Notes: a model not told the origin generated them from the letters alone. A DNA stretch of 64,000 nt from Flagellimonas lutaonensis (GCF_000963865.1 NZ_CP011071.1:310001-374000); one strand, 5' to 3'; numbered from the stretch's first letter, positions 40,546 to 50,892 are shown. Made by a program: numbers and translations.

Positions 40546-41856
40546 ATGGACCCTTGTCAACAAAAAGGCGCCCATCAAAAAGAAAATGCCCAAAAAGATG
40601 GCGGCGTTTCGCATACTACTAGTAAACTGGGCCACAAAGCCATACAGAAAAGTGCCTATCACAATCCCAATTTTTTCGGCCACATCATAAAAACTGAAAA
40701 AAGAGGTGGTATCGGTGGTCTCTGGCAGAAACTTGGAATAGGTAGAACGTGAAAGTGCCTGTATGCCGCCCATAACAATGCCTACCAAGCCTGCTGCAAT
40801 ATAGAAATCGGTCGGTGTAACCAAAAAATAGGCGTAGATGCACAACAGCAGCCAAAAAATATTGATGGCAATCAGGGTTTTGATGTTGCCTAAAGCCTTT
40901 GAGGCCTTGGCAGTTGCCGTGGCCCCTAAAATGGCCACGATCTGAATAACCAAAATGCTGATGATCAAACCGGTGGTGCGCTCACTGTCAGTGCCCCAAT
41001 TAATCTCTTCCTCGCCAAAATAAGTGGCGATCAGCATAATGGTCTGCACGGCCATGCTGTACACAAAAAAGGCAATCAAATAACGTTTCAGACGGGTCTC
41101 TTGCCCCAATTGCTTCCAGACGCTGCGGAGTTCGAGAAATCCGTTCAAGATGATGTTCTTTCGTTCCCCTTCTTTTCTATAGCCTTTGGGCAAGTGGTGA
41201 AAGGTATATTGGCTAAAAAGCATCCACCAGATACCGACGGTTACAAATGAGTATTTCATGGCCTTTATCTCGGCCACCTCTGCCCCACTATCGGTAATAC
41301 CAAAAAAGTCAGGTTTCATGACCATGGCAAGGTTGAACAACAGTAGAATGACGCTTCCTACATAACCCATCGAAAAACCTTTTGCACTGATGCCGTCTTG
41401 CTGTTCAGGATATGCTATATCGGGCAAGTACGAATTGTTGACGGCAAAACTGACCCAAAACCCCACCAATCCGAAGAAATAACAGGTAAGTCCGAAGTAA
41501 ATATGCTCCAACGAAAACCAGTAAAGGCCAATACATGAAACAGCCCCCAGGTAACAAAAGAATTTTAGAAAGACCTTTTTGTTGCCCAAATAATCGGCAA
41601 TGCCCGAAATCAATGGAGTGACAATGGCGATAAAAACAAAGGCGGCCGAGGTTACATAACTGATCAAGGGCGCCCTGGCAATCTCACCACCAAAAACCGT
41701 TACCTCTTCTATGCCGGCGCTTCTGAAAAGCCCCCCGTAGAATATCGGAAAAATGGCCGAGGCAATCACAAGACTATATACCGAATTGGCCCAATCGTAA
41801 AACGCCCAAGCGTTCAACAATTTTCTGTTGCCTTTCATCGCCAGCACTTTCGCCAT
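40525..41856 (-). CDS. MFS transporter of the UMF1 family
   Basis: 443 residues from ATG 41856 (MAKVLAMKGNRKLLNAWAFY). A longer start at 41880 would lie inside the terminator hairpin of the preceding gene and is rejected; MKGNRK at 41838 is also possible. About 12 membrane helices, with the family start NAWAFYDWANSVYSLVIASA and FAVNNSYLPDIAYPEQQDGI, YVTSAAFVFIAIVTPLISGI and QALSRSTYSKFLPETTDTTS. The family is related to yeast vacuolar Atg22. The substrate is unknown in bacteria. Confidence 0.9.
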   Translation of the reverse strand: MAKVLAMKGNRKLLNAWAFYDWANSVYSLVIASAIFPIFYGGLFRSAGIEEVTVFGGEIARAPLISYVTSAAFVFIAIVTPLISGIADYLGNKKVFLKFFCYLGAVSCIGLYWFSLEHIYFGLTCYFFGLVGFWVSFAVNNSYLPDIAYPEQQDGISAKGFSMGYVGSVILLLFNLAMVMKPDFFGITDSGAEVAEIKAMKYSFVTVGIWWMLFSQYTFHHLPKGYRKEGERKNIILNGFLELRSVWKQLGQETRLKRYLIAFFVYSMAVQTIMLIATYFGEEEINWGTDSERTTGLIISILVIQIVAILGATATAKASKALGNIKTLIAINIFWLLLCIYAYFLVTPTDFYIAAGLVGIVMGGIQALSRSTYSKFLPETTDTTSFFSFYDVAEKIGIVIGTFLYGFVAQFTSSMRNAAIFLGIFFLMGAFLLTRVHKKSPAS

Positions 41857-41863
41857 AGCGGTA

Positions 41864-41898
41864 AAAATATAAAAAGCCACCTAAAAATGGTGGCTTTT
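41864..41898 (-). terminator. Terminator of the M48 peptidase gene
   Basis: AAAAGCCACC (41872-41881) pairs with GGTGGCTTTT (41889-41898). On the minus strand it is followed by a U-rich stretch. It lies 23 bases past the peptidase stop. Confidence 0.8.
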
Positions 41899-41920
41899 GT
41901 GTCAAATGGTAAAATTTTCT

Positions 41921-42727
41921 TTATTCAAAAGTAGTGACTCCAAATTTTGCAGCTTCTTGTTTGGCCAATGGTGCCCAGGCTGTAAGGTTCTTGATGCGTG
42001 TATCGGTAGAGGGGTGCGTGCTCAAGAACTCTGGTGGAGCCTGTTTTGCCTGTGCTTTCATACGTTTCCAAAGCTCAGCTGCCTCAGCGGGGTCGTAACC
42101 GGCGATAGCCATTATCTGCAGACCGATCCTATCTGCCTCTGTTTCATGGCTTCTGCTAAAGGGCAGCATAACCCCTACTGCCGAGCCAATACCGTAAGCC
42201 TGATTAAAAATATTACGTTTTTGCGGGTCTTTGATGGCAACATTGCCAGCAACTGCACCCAATTGCTGCAACATACCGGCACTCATACGCTGCGCACCGT
42301 GGTCTGCCAAAGCGTGGGCCACCTCATGGCCCATGACCACTGCAATACCGGTTTCATCTTGACAGATGGGTAGAATACCCGTATAGAAAACAATCTTACC
42401 GCCTGGCATGCACCAAGCATTCACCGTTTCGTCTTTGACCAAATTATACTCCCATTTATAATCTTTTAGATAGCCAGGATAGCCGTTGGCATCCAACCAA
42501 CGTTCAGCAGCGGTGGAAATGCGCTGACCAACTGTCTTGATCATCTTGGCCTCTTTGGTACCCTCCACCACTTTGTTTTCATTCAAAAACTGGTCATACT
42601 GGGCAAACGCCATGGGAAAAATCTGGCTGTTCGGATAAAAATTCAAAGTTTTTTTTCCTGTAAAGGGATTGGTCTTACATGCAGCCACTGCCAAAAACAG
42701 TGTCAATGCCAATAAGATTCTTTTCAT
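41921..42727 (-). CDS. M48 family metallopeptidase lipoprotein
   Basis: 268 residues. The N-terminus is a lipoprotein signal (LTLFLAVAACKT, lipidated Cys at residue 17). The zinc motif is HEVAH at residues 134-138, with the third ligand Glu in SRSHETEADRIGLQIM. The mid-protein sequence NAWCMPGGKIVFYTGILPIC is typical of the BepA/LoiP-like group. It probably degrades or assists misfolded outer-membrane proteins in the periplasm. It lies 37 bases downstream of the GH31 gene on the same strand and ends at its own terminator. Co-transcription with the glucan operon is possible. Confidence 0.92.
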   Translation of the reverse strand: MKRILLALTLFLAVAACKTNPFTGKKTLNFYPNSQIFPMAFAQYDQFLNENKVVEGTKEAKMIKTVGQRISTAAERWLDANGYPGYLKDYKWEYNLVKDETVNAWCMPGGKIVFYTGILPICQDETGIAVVMGHEVAHALADHGAQRMSAGMLQQLGAVAGNVAIKDPQKRNIFNQAYGIGSAVGVMLPFSRSHETEADRIGLQIMAIAGYDPAEAAELWKRMKAQAKQAPPEFLSTHPSTDTRIKNLTAWAPLAKQEAAKFGVTTFE

Positions 42728-42764
42728 AATGCTAGTGTTTATGTTTCGTAAAGTACGAAAAAAA

Positions 42765-45164
42765 TCAAGCTCCGAAAAGATGCAATTCAGTGAAATCTTT
42801 GCTGATTTCGATGTTGTTGTTACCGTTCAGCTTTACCGATTTCAAATCGACCTTTTCATTGTCGAGTTCAATTTTTTTGATGGTAAAGGGCAATCCGTGA
42901 AACTGCAGCCGCAGCTTGTTATAAGGTGTTATATAACTACCGTCTTTGAACTGCTGCACAATTAGCTCTTTGGGTTTGCCCCGTAGCCTGAACTTTCTAA
43001 GACTGAACCTGCCTTTTTTGTAGTCATAGCCTTCGTGCTGGTCTTCATAGACCATCGAGTTCTCGGTACCGTCTTTGTAGTACACATCGAGTTTCAGTTC
43101 AGTAAGTTCCTTCTCGCCCACATATTGCTGTACAGGGTACTTGGGCACTATGGCGCCTTCTTTGACAAAAATTGGAATTTTGTCAATGCCGGCCGCCACC
43201 CATTTCTCGTCGCCGCCTTCTACCACTTCATCTGTCCAATAATTGTACCATTTGCCCCTAGGTATGTACATTCTTCTTCCTTGGGCATTGGGTTCTTGAA
43301 CCGGGCACACCAGTATCTGGTCTCCGAATATGAATTCATCTGTCCTAAAATGGGTTTGGGAATCTTCTTGATCGTAGAAAACAAGTGATTTCAACATGGG
43401 AAGCCCATCGTTCACATACTTGTAGAACATGGTGTAGATATAGGGCAACAGCTCATATCGCAATTCGATGAACTTTCTGACGATATCTGTTATTTCTTTG
43501 CCGAACGACCAAGGCTCTTGATCCCCGTGGTCACCACTCGAGTGTACCCGACAGAACGGATGAAAAATGCCCAACTGTATCCATCTGGCGAACAGTTCGC
43601 CATTGGGTTGCTCGGCGAAGCCACCGATATCGGAACCGATAAAAGAGTATCCGCTCATACACATTCGCTGGGCCTGAACGTTGGCAATCCAAAGATGCTC
43701 CCAAGTGGCCACGTTGTCACCCGTCCAAGTGGCACAATAGCGCTGGGTGCCCGAATATGCCGCACGTGTCAACACGAATGGCCGTTTCGGGAAGGTATAT
43801 TTTTTAAGCCCCTCAAAGGTGGCCCTGACCATTTGCATACCGTAAACGTTGTGTGCCTTTCGGTGGCTGCAACGGTGACCATCATAATCGTGGCGTACAT
43901 CGAGGTTGGCCGTTTTTGAGGGCACATCCATAATGGCTGGTTCGTTCATATCGTTCCAAACACCATGTACACCAACATCTGCTATCATCTCTTTATAAAG
44001 ATCTGCCCACCACTCGCGAACCGCCGGATTGGTAAAATCTGGGAACTTGCACTCTCCAGGCCATACCTTGCCCTTAAAATGGGGGCCATCGGCACGTTTA
44101 CAGAAATAATCGTTTTCCATGGCCTCTTGATATACCCAGTAATCGCGGTCGATCTTAATACCAGGGTCGATCATGGTAATGGTCTTGAAACCTATCTCCT
44201 CGAGTTCTTTGACCATTCTCTTGGGGTCAGGAAAACGACGGTTATCCCACGTGAAACAGCGAAATCCATCCATATAGTCGATGTCGAGGTAGATGGCATC
44301 ACACGGAATCTTCAATTTGCGAAAAGTATTCGCTATCTGTTTTACCTTTTTCTCTGGAAAATAGCTCCATTTCGACTGGTGAAAGCCCAATGCCCAAAGG
44401 GGCGGCAATTCGGGTACCCCGGTCAAATTGGTATAGGCCTCGACCACTTGCGACATTTTGGGCCCAAAGAAAAAATAGTAATTCATTTCACCCCCATCGG
44501 CCCAAAAACTGGTGACGTTGCGCCGCTCGTGGGCAAAATCAAAGTAGGTGCTGAACGAGTTGTCAAAGAAAATGCCATAGGCCAAGTCGTTGTGAAGGCC
44601 CACATAAAAGGGTATGGCCTTGTAGAGCGGTTCTTGGTCTTTTCCAAACGCATATTGGTCAGTGACCCAGTTGTTGGCCCTTTTTCCCTTTAAATTGGTG
44701 TGGGAGGCCTTGTCGCCCATGCCATAATAACTTTCGGCAGATTGGGTGACTTTGCTCATCTTTACAATGTTACCCCCATAATCGAAGTTTTCCTCCCAAT
44801 GAAAGCCCGTTTCATCTTCGTTGATGATCGTACCTTCCAAATCGGTGATCTTGACCTTTAAATTGCCTTTGTTGATGTAGATCCTGAGCTTTGAAGTGGT
44901 GATCAGGTATTCGAGTTTGCCATCTTCCACCTCCAATGAGTTGAACCCCAAGCTTACGTCATCGCTTATAGCATAAGAAAAATCAGGTTCGAACACATAT
45001 TCGGTGGCATACCTGAACCTAATAACGCTATCTCTCAAAACGGTCAACTCTAAAATGACCCCATTTTTGGTGGTGAAGTACAGCCGGTCCCGTTCTTGCT
45101 TGAAATCAACTATTTCATTCGGAAACTGGTTTCCTTTCTTTTGAACTTGTGTAGTGGTAATCAT
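42765..45164 (-). CDS. Glycoside hydrolase family 31 alpha-glucosidase
   Basis: 799 residues. GH31 enzymes remove terminal alpha-linked glucose (or xylose) residues. The N-terminal beta-sandwich (residues about 1-230) precedes the catalytic barrel with nucleophile Asp in GVHGVWNDMNEPAIMD and acid/base Asp in SFIGSDIGGF. Other active-site segments are IYLDIDYMDGFRCFTWD and HPFCRVHSSGDHG. There is no signal peptide, so it acts in the cytoplasm. It is the last gene of the GlgE-type glucan operon, 93 bases after glgB. It may release glucose or trim intracellular glucan and maltose. Confidence 0.93.
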   Translation of the reverse strand: MITTTQVQKKGNQFPNEIVDFKQERDRLYFTTKNGVILELTVLRDSVIRFRYATEYVFEPDFSYAISDDVSLGFNSLEVEDGKLEYLITTSKLRIYINKGNLKVKITDLEGTIINEDETGFHWEENFDYGGNIVKMSKVTQSAESYYGMGDKASHTNLKGKRANNWVTDQYAFGKDQEPLYKAIPFYVGLHNDLAYGIFFDNSFSTYFDFAHERRNVTSFWADGGEMNYYFFFGPKMSQVVEAYTNLTGVPELPPLWALGFHQSKWSYFPEKKVKQIANTFRKLKIPCDAIYLDIDYMDGFRCFTWDNRRFPDPKRMVKELEEIGFKTITMIDPGIKIDRDYWVYQEAMENDYFCKRADGPHFKGKVWPGECKFPDFTNPAVREWWADLYKEMIADVGVHGVWNDMNEPAIMDVPSKTANLDVRHDYDGHRCSHRKAHNVYGMQMVRATFEGLKKYTFPKRPFVLTRAAYSGTQRYCATWTGDNVATWEHLWIANVQAQRMCMSGYSFIGSDIGGFAEQPNGELFARWIQLGIFHPFCRVHSSGDHGDQEPWSFGKEITDIVRKFIELRYELLPYIYTMFYKYVNDGLPMLKSLVFYDQEDSQTHFRTDEFIFGDQILVCPVQEPNAQGRRMYIPRGKWYNYWTDEVVEGGDEKWVAAGIDKIPIFVKEGAIVPKYPVQQYVGEKELTELKLDVYYKDGTENSMVYEDQHEGYDYKKGRFSLRKFRLRGKPKELIVQQFKDGSYITPYNKLRLQFHGLPFTIKKIELDNEKVDLKSVKLNGNNNIEISKDFTELHLFGA

Positions 45165-45257
45165 TTCTGGTCTATTAAACGCACAAAAGAAGTGCTTTAC
45201 TACGAGAACTAAAAAAGATATTTTTCACAAAAATAGCACTACATCGTTGTAGAAGAA

Positions 45258-47153
45258 TTATTTATACACCAGGGCACCCAATGGCGGCAAGGTCATTACC
45301 ACCGATTTCTTGTGGCCGTGCCATGCAGTGTCTGATGGTTTTAATGTTTTCTTGCCGACACCACTGCCCCCGTATTTTTTGTCATCACTGTTGAAAAGTA
45401 ACTTCAACTGGGTCGATTTAGGGGTGCCCACCCGATAATTCTCACGTGGTATAGGGGTAAAGTTCAGCGCAATGACAAGGTCATCTTTTGGATTGCTGCC
45501 CTTTCGGATGAAGGTCAAGACCGAATTTTCGGCATCACCGTAATCGATCCACTCAAAACCTTCGGGGCTAAATTGCTTTTCGTGCAGGGCCGGATGCTTT
45601 TTGTACAAAGCATTCAAATCTTTTATCACCTCTTGAATGCCCTTATGGAAATCGTACTGTGTCAAGTGCCAATCAAGGCTTTGCTCAAAATTCCATTCTG
45701 AAGTCTGCCCAAACTCGCCCCCCATAAAAATAAGGTTGGTACCGGGGTGCGTGAACATATACCCGAACAAAAGGCGTAAATTGGCAAAACGCTGCCACTC
45801 ATCGCCGGGCATTCGATAAATCAACGATTGTTTGCCATATACCACCTCATCGTGCGAAAACGGCAACATGAAGTTTTCGGTAAACGCATAGGTCAAACTA
45901 AAGGTAATATCGTTTTGATGGTGCTTTCTGTATATGGGTTCTTTCTTAAAATACTCGAGCGTATCGTGCATCCAACCCATCATCCATTTCATTCCAAAGC
46001 CAAGTCCGCCCAGAAATACGGGTTTTGAGACCCCGGAGAAAGCGGTCGACTCTTCCGCAATGGTCTGTATGCCATCAAACTGCCTGTAGACCTCTTCATT
46101 GAGCTCACGCAAGAACGACATGGCCTCCAGGTTCTCGTTGTTGCCGTACATATTCGGTTCCCACTCCCCTTCTTCCCGTGAATAATCGAGATAGAGCATT
46201 GAGGCAACGGCATCGACCCTGAGTCCATCGACATGGTATTGGTCAAGCCAAAATATGGCATTGCTGATCAAGAAGGCCCGCACTTCATTTCGACCATAAT
46301 TGAAAATCAGGCTTTTCCAATCAGGGTGATAGCCCCTTCTGCGGTCGGGGTGCTCGTAAAGGTGCGACCCATCGAAAAATCCGAGTCCGTGCGCATCTTC
46401 AGGAAAGTGCGATGGTACCCAGTCCAATATCACACCGATATCGTTCCGGTGCAGTTCATCCACCAATAGTTTAAAGTCGTCGGGTTCACCAAAACGCGAA
46501 GTGGGGGCAAAATAGCCCGTCAGTTGATAGCCCCATGATGGGTCGTACGGGTATTCCATAATGGGCATGAACTCGACATGGGTGAACCCCATTTCTTTCA
46601 CATAGGCCACCAGCTCTTTTGCAAGGTCTTTGTAGGAAAGAAATTCATTGCCATTCTTTCGCTTCCACGAGCCCAAATGCACCTCATAGACCGAAAACGG
46701 CTTGTCAAGCGCGTTGATTTCTTTGCGCTTGCCCATCCAATCGACATCTTTCCATCTGTAATCGTCATCCCAGACAATCGAGGCCGTTTTGGGGGGCTGC
46801 TCGCAGTAGCGTGCAAAGGGATCGGCCTTTTCTGTCTTGATATCGTTGTTGTGCGAGTGTATTTTGTATTTGTATTTGGCGCCTTTGGCAACACCCGGAA
46901 TAAACCCCTCCCAGATGCCGCTTTCATCCCAACGTACATATAGGGGGTGGTCGCCCTCGGTCCAAAAATTGAAGTCGCCCACCACAGATACTGATTTCGC
47001 AGTTGGGGCCCAAACCGCAAAATAGGTGCCCTTTTCGCCATCGACCTCGATCAAATGCGAGCCCAATTTTTCGAAAAGGCGGTAGTGCTTGCCCGCTTTG
47101 AACAAATTGATGTCAAAATCGGTTAAAAGACTATGTGGTTTTACATTCGCCAT
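45258..47153 (-). CDS. glgB: 1,4-alpha-glucan branching enzyme
   Basis: 631 residues of the GH13 family. It moves segments of an alpha-1,4 chain to O6 positions to make branches. An N-terminal CBM48 domain (GTYFAVWAPTAKSVSVVGDF) precedes the barrel: HVEFMPIMEYPYDPSWGYQ, nucleophile Asp in GLRVDAVASMLYLDY, Glu in QTIAEESTAFSG and PFSHDEVVYGKQSL. It lies 15 bases after the maltokinase gene. In the GlgE pathway the branching enzyme acts on the linear glucan made by GlgE. Confidence 0.95.
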   Translation of the reverse strand: MANVKPHSLLTDFDINLFKAGKHYRLFEKLGSHLIEVDGEKGTYFAVWAPTAKSVSVVGDFNFWTEGDHPLYVRWDESGIWEGFIPGVAKGAKYKYKIHSHNNDIKTEKADPFARYCEQPPKTASIVWDDDYRWKDVDWMGKRKEINALDKPFSVYEVHLGSWKRKNGNEFLSYKDLAKELVAYVKEMGFTHVEFMPIMEYPYDPSWGYQLTGYFAPTSRFGEPDDFKLLVDELHRNDIGVILDWVPSHFPEDAHGLGFFDGSHLYEHPDRRRGYHPDWKSLIFNYGRNEVRAFLISNAIFWLDQYHVDGLRVDAVASMLYLDYSREEGEWEPNMYGNNENLEAMSFLRELNEEVYRQFDGIQTIAEESTAFSGVSKPVFLGGLGFGMKWMMGWMHDTLEYFKKEPIYRKHHQNDITFSLTYAFTENFMLPFSHDEVVYGKQSLIYRMPGDEWQRFANLRLLFGYMFTHPGTNLIFMGGEFGQTSEWNFEQSLDWHLTQYDFHKGIQEVIKDLNALYKKHPALHEKQFSPEGFEWIDYGDAENSVLTFIRKGSNPKDDLVIALNFTPIPRENYRVGTPKSTQLKLLFNSDDKKYGGSGVGKKTLKPSDTAWHGHKKSVVMTLPPLGALVYK

Positions 47154-47168
47154 GGAATATTTTTTTAG

Positions 47169-48803
47169 TTAGTTGGTTTCGTCAATGATGCTCATGATTC
47201 CCTCAAGCGGAATCACGGCCCAATCTGGTCGTGAGTTCATTTCGTAGCCAAGCTCATAGACCGCTTTTTCGAGCATACAGTATTTTAAGATAAACGTTCG
47301 TTCTTGCTTATACCCTATGTTCAGGTTGTTCTCTTGTATCAGTTTCATGTAACTATCATAAAACACGGCAATGAAATAGCGATACAGTATCTCGCCTGCC
47401 TTAAATAGTTCTTCTTTTGAATGGGGATAATCATCACCATTGTTGAAAATAGTCGCGTAAATGGCATAGTGGAACGACCGGAACATACCGGCCACATCTT
47501 TGAGCGGCGGCTGTTTGACCTTACGGTCGCGAATGGTACTCTCGGGCTCTCCCTCAAAATCCAAAAGATAAAAATCATCATCTTTTACCAACACTTGGCC
47601 CAAATGGTAATCACCATGTATGCGTATACGCTCACCCTTGAATTTTGTCCAATCGAAATTCACGAACCGCTTTCTTATTTCGTTCTTTCTTTCAAGAAAA
47701 TTCTTGGCCAATTCCAACGATGGCCCCTGTAGACGCTCTAGGTTGTTCTCCACTATGTTCAAACGGTTCTGAAACTGGTAAAGCAGCCTGTTTTTCAACC
47801 AAACCTCGTAATCGCCGTTGTAATGGGTCGGGTGAAAGGCTGTATCACTGAACTCAGAACCCAGGGCCACATGCATCTCTGCCGTGCGCTGCGCCAATTT
47901 CTGCAACATCACAAACACGTGCAAGCCCGCCCAATCTATAATCTGGGGAGGCACATCGTTTATGCCCAGACGAGCGAACATGGGCACTTCAGGCAGATCA
48001 TGTACGTTGATGCGCTTGTACTCAAGATTATGGAAAATAATGTTGAGCTGCTTGGTCATATAGCTCCAGGCGTCACCCTGGTTCTCTACCAATTCTTGCA
48101 TCAGGGCAATGGTAATGTAGGCCCCGTCTGAGTCGATGACATTGCTGCTTCCCAAATAGGCAGGTGTGTTTTTGTACCCCTTGGTTTCGGACAAAAAACG
48201 GCTCATCTCGTAATCGGGATTCTTATCGGAATAAATCCTCCGAAAAAACTTGATGACAGCATTGTCATTGATAATGATAGAGGTATTGCTCTGCTCCATC
48301 CCCATAAAACGGGAAGATTTATACTCCGTATCCTTGAAGTGGGCGCTTTTGTGGTACTGCACTTTTGTGGTATCGTTCGGCACCGCGGTCATGATCCGTT
48401 CAAATACCAATTTTCTAAAGGCCTCGAGATTCAGGGCATCGATGATAAAACCGTTCTGGCCCTTCATGCAAATAGGCAGAATACGCTCCTTTTCGGCAAA
48501 ACTCTCGTCTGAAACGAACGCAATGGGCAAAAAATAATGCTGGTAAAAGGCCTCTTCGAAATTGACCTGTAGCAACAGACCGTAATAGACCTCTTCGTTT
48601 TGTTGGATCTTGAAGTATTCTTGAAGCTCAATATACTTCAGTTTGCTCGACTTGCCCCCGTACCAACGCTGCTGCACCACATATTTTTCAAGCACGTCGG
48701 AAAGAAAGACCTTGATGAACTCTTCGTTTTCGATAAGTTCTTCCCAAACCACATCAAACTGGTAAGGGGGCTGCAGCACTTCATCTTTCTTCTTCTTTGT
48801 CAT
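47169..48803 (-). CDS. pep2: Maltokinase (Pep2/Mak family)
   Basis: 544 residues of the aminoglycoside-phosphotransferase-like kinase fold. Maltokinase phosphorylates maltose with ATP to maltose 1-phosphate, the substrate of GlgE. The N-terminal cap domain has VVQQRWYGGKSSKLKYIE, a hallmark of the family. The catalytic loop is IRIHGDYHLGQVLVKDDDF with the general base Asp, and the metal-binding motif is LLDFEGEPESTIRDRKVKQP, followed by KDVAGMFRSFHYA. It is not fused to trehalose synthase as in some bacteria. It lies 4 bases after glgE and 15 before glgB. Confidence 0.92.
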   Translation of the reverse strand: MTKKKKDEVLQPPYQFDVVWEELIENEEFIKVFLSDVLEKYVVQQRWYGGKSSKLKYIELQEYFKIQQNEEVYYGLLLQVNFEEAFYQHYFLPIAFVSDESFAEKERILPICMKGQNGFIIDALNLEAFRKLVFERIMTAVPNDTTKVQYHKSAHFKDTEYKSSRFMGMEQSNTSIIINDNAVIKFFRRIYSDKNPDYEMSRFLSETKGYKNTPAYLGSSNVIDSDGAYITIALMQELVENQGDAWSYMTKQLNIIFHNLEYKRINVHDLPEVPMFARLGINDVPPQIIDWAGLHVFVMLQKLAQRTAEMHVALGSEFSDTAFHPTHYNGDYEVWLKNRLLYQFQNRLNIVENNLERLQGPSLELAKNFLERKNEIRKRFVNFDWTKFKGERIRIHGDYHLGQVLVKDDDFYLLDFEGEPESTIRDRKVKQPPLKDVAGMFRSFHYAIYATIFNNGDDYPHSKEELFKAGEILYRYFIAVFYDSYMKLIQENNLNIGYKQERTFILKYCMLEKAVYELGYEMNSRPDWAVIPLEGIMSIIDETN

Positions 48804-48807
48804 ACCG

Positions 48808-50748
48808 CTACTTGTTTATATGGAATATATGAAAAGGAATGTCTGTATGCAATTCAACAAAGTTCCATTCATCATGCCACGTATATTGGTTACCGGTAAT
48901 GGTATCGGTCAAGTGTACCGCATGCCCTGCGCCGACCCCCATCTCGTGCAGCGGAAGCTGAACATGCCCCTGTTGCGTATGGTGCGAATCAAGGCTGATG
49001 ACCATCAAGGTCTCGTCTGTCTTGGCATCGTTCCACTTGTAGAAGGCTATAAGATAGTCATTTTCGATATGACAGAACCGGATGTTGTTCGTCTGCTGCA
49101 GTGATCCATGGTCTTTTCGAACTTGGTTTATTTTGGTGATCAGGTGCGTGACCTTGTTTTCGTGCGACCAATCCCAATGGCGGATTTCGTATTTCTCACA
49201 ATCTTTGTACTCTTCCTTATTTGGCAGGGGGTCGGTGACCATATATTCGAACACGGGCCCGTATATGCCTATATTGCCACTCAAGGTAGCGGCCAGTGCA
49301 TATCTGATCAGGTGCATGGCCTCATTGGCGCCTTGCAGGTGATAAGGGTTGATATCGGGCGTATTCGGCCAAAAATTGGGCCGGTAATATTCTTTCATGT
49401 CGGTTTGGGTAAGCTCGACCAGGTATTCGGTCAATTCATGCTTGCCCACACGCCAAGTGAAGTAGGTATACGACTGCGAAAACCCTTGCTTTGCCAATTG
49501 CTGCATGACCTTGGGGCGCGAAAAGGCCTCGGCCAAGAACAACACATCGGAGTGGTTCTTTTTTATTTGGGCGATCAGCCAATGCCAAAAATAGTAAGGC
49601 TTGGTATGCGGATTATCAACCCTAAAAACCGATACACCCCTATCGACCCAGTACTGCACAATGCTGAGCAATTCATCCCAAAGCGCCTTGTACGCTTTGG
49701 TCTCGTAATAAAAGTTTACAATATCCTGATATTTTTTTGGAGGATTTTCAGCATACTGTATGGTACCGTCGGGCCGCTTTCTAAACCACTCAGGGTGTTC
49801 TGTGATATAGGGGTGGTCAGGGGCAGCCTGAAAGGCAATATCCATTGCAATTTCAATACCCTGTCGCTTGGCTTTCTTGACCAAATCGATAAAATCTTGT
49901 TCGGTGCCCAATTCTGGGTGTACCGACTTGTGCCCGCCGTGCTTTGAGCCAATGGCCCAAGGCACGCCCGAATCACCCTCTAGGGCCGTTACAGTATTGT
50001 TCTTTCCCTTACGGTTCTTTTCACCTATTGGATGGATGGGAGGAAAATACAGGGTGTCAAACCCCATCTTTGCTATGCGTGGCAACAAGCGCTCACAATC
50101 TTTGAACGTACCATGCTTGCCCGGCTCGGGCGCCGACGAGCGCGGAAAAAACTCGTACCAAGTACTGAAATTCGCCTTTTTGCGATCTACGTAAACCTTC
50201 AATCTTTTGCTCTCACTGGCCAAAATCTTCTGAGGATATTTCATGAAAAGATTGTGCAGTTCTTTTGAGTTGGCCACTTCAATGGCCTCATCGTAACGAT
50301 TTTCATCCTCGAAGAGCGTCATCCACCCCTTGATGGTGTCCTTTTGTTTGGTGGGGACCTTGTTGGCCAAAAATGTGAGGTACTGCACGCCATCCAACAA
50401 TTCACTTTTGATGTGCTGGCCGTCTTTTAACTTGGCCTCGACCCCGTGCTGCCAATTCAGGGCGTAATCTACCCATCCTCGCACGAAATAGTCGTAAAAG
50501 CCCTGTTTTTCGACACTAAAGGTTTCGAAATACACGTCTTGCCCCTGGTGTTGCATACGTATCTCAGACCATTTTTTGTCTTTCTCGTGTTTGAACACGA
50601 GCTCAGCCTGGATCACATCATGCCCATCGGGTATCAGGTCGGCATATACCGTGACAGGTTCTCCTACGACCCTTTTGATGAAATATTCGCCGCAGTGCAG
50701 CTGTGGCGATACATTTTCTATAACGACTCTTTGCTGTCTTTTTTCCAT
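48808..50748 (-). CDS. glgE: Alpha-1,4-glucan:maltose-1-phosphate maltosyltransferase
   Basis: 646 residues of GH13 subfamily 3. GlgE extends alpha-1,4-glucan with maltosyl units from maltose 1-phosphate. An N-terminal beta-sandwich (residues about 1-115) is followed by helical insertions and the barrel. Family motifs are FPRSSAPEPGKHGTFKD, FDTLYFPPIHPIGEKNRKGK, EIAMDIAFQAAPDHPY, nucleophile Asp in VSVFRVDNPHTKPYYFW, and acid/base Glu in VLFLAEAFSRPK. It is the first gene of the operon glgE-pep2-glgB-GH31. A TATTTTTA box about 25 bases upstream of the ATG resembles a -7 element. Confidence 0.95.
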   Translation of the reverse strand: MEKRQQRVVIENVSPQLHCGEYFIKRVVGEPVTVYADLIPDGHDVIQAELVFKHEKDKKWSEIRMQHQGQDVYFETFSVEKQGFYDYFVRGWVDYALNWQHGVEAKLKDGQHIKSELLDGVQYLTFLANKVPTKQKDTIKGWMTLFEDENRYDEAIEVANSKELHNLFMKYPQKILASESKRLKVYVDRKKANFSTWYEFFPRSSAPEPGKHGTFKDCERLLPRIAKMGFDTLYFPPIHPIGEKNRKGKNNTVTALEGDSGVPWAIGSKHGGHKSVHPELGTEQDFIDLVKKAKRQGIEIAMDIAFQAAPDHPYITEHPEWFRKRPDGTIQYAENPPKKYQDIVNFYYETKAYKALWDELLSIVQYWVDRGVSVFRVDNPHTKPYYFWHWLIAQIKKNHSDVLFLAEAFSRPKVMQQLAKQGFSQSYTYFTWRVGKHELTEYLVELTQTDMKEYYRPNFWPNTPDINPYHLQGANEAMHLIRYALAATLSGNIGIYGPVFEYMVTDPLPNKEEYKDCEKYEIRHWDWSHENKVTHLITKINQVRKDHGSLQQTNNIRFCHIENDYLIAFYKWNDAKTDETLMVISLDSHHTQQGHVQLPLHEMGVGAGHAVHLTDTITGNQYTWHDEWNFVELHTDIPFHIFHINK

Positions 50749-50892
50749 GGATACAGGTTGGTTTCCCTAAAAATAGAAATTTCGGTCAAACCCCCATAGA
50801 TTACCGTTTCTTTCTCTGATTGTTTTTTTGGAACGCTTTTTGATTTAATACGGTTAATTATTTAAAACCATGTCTAATCAAATCAAAACATC

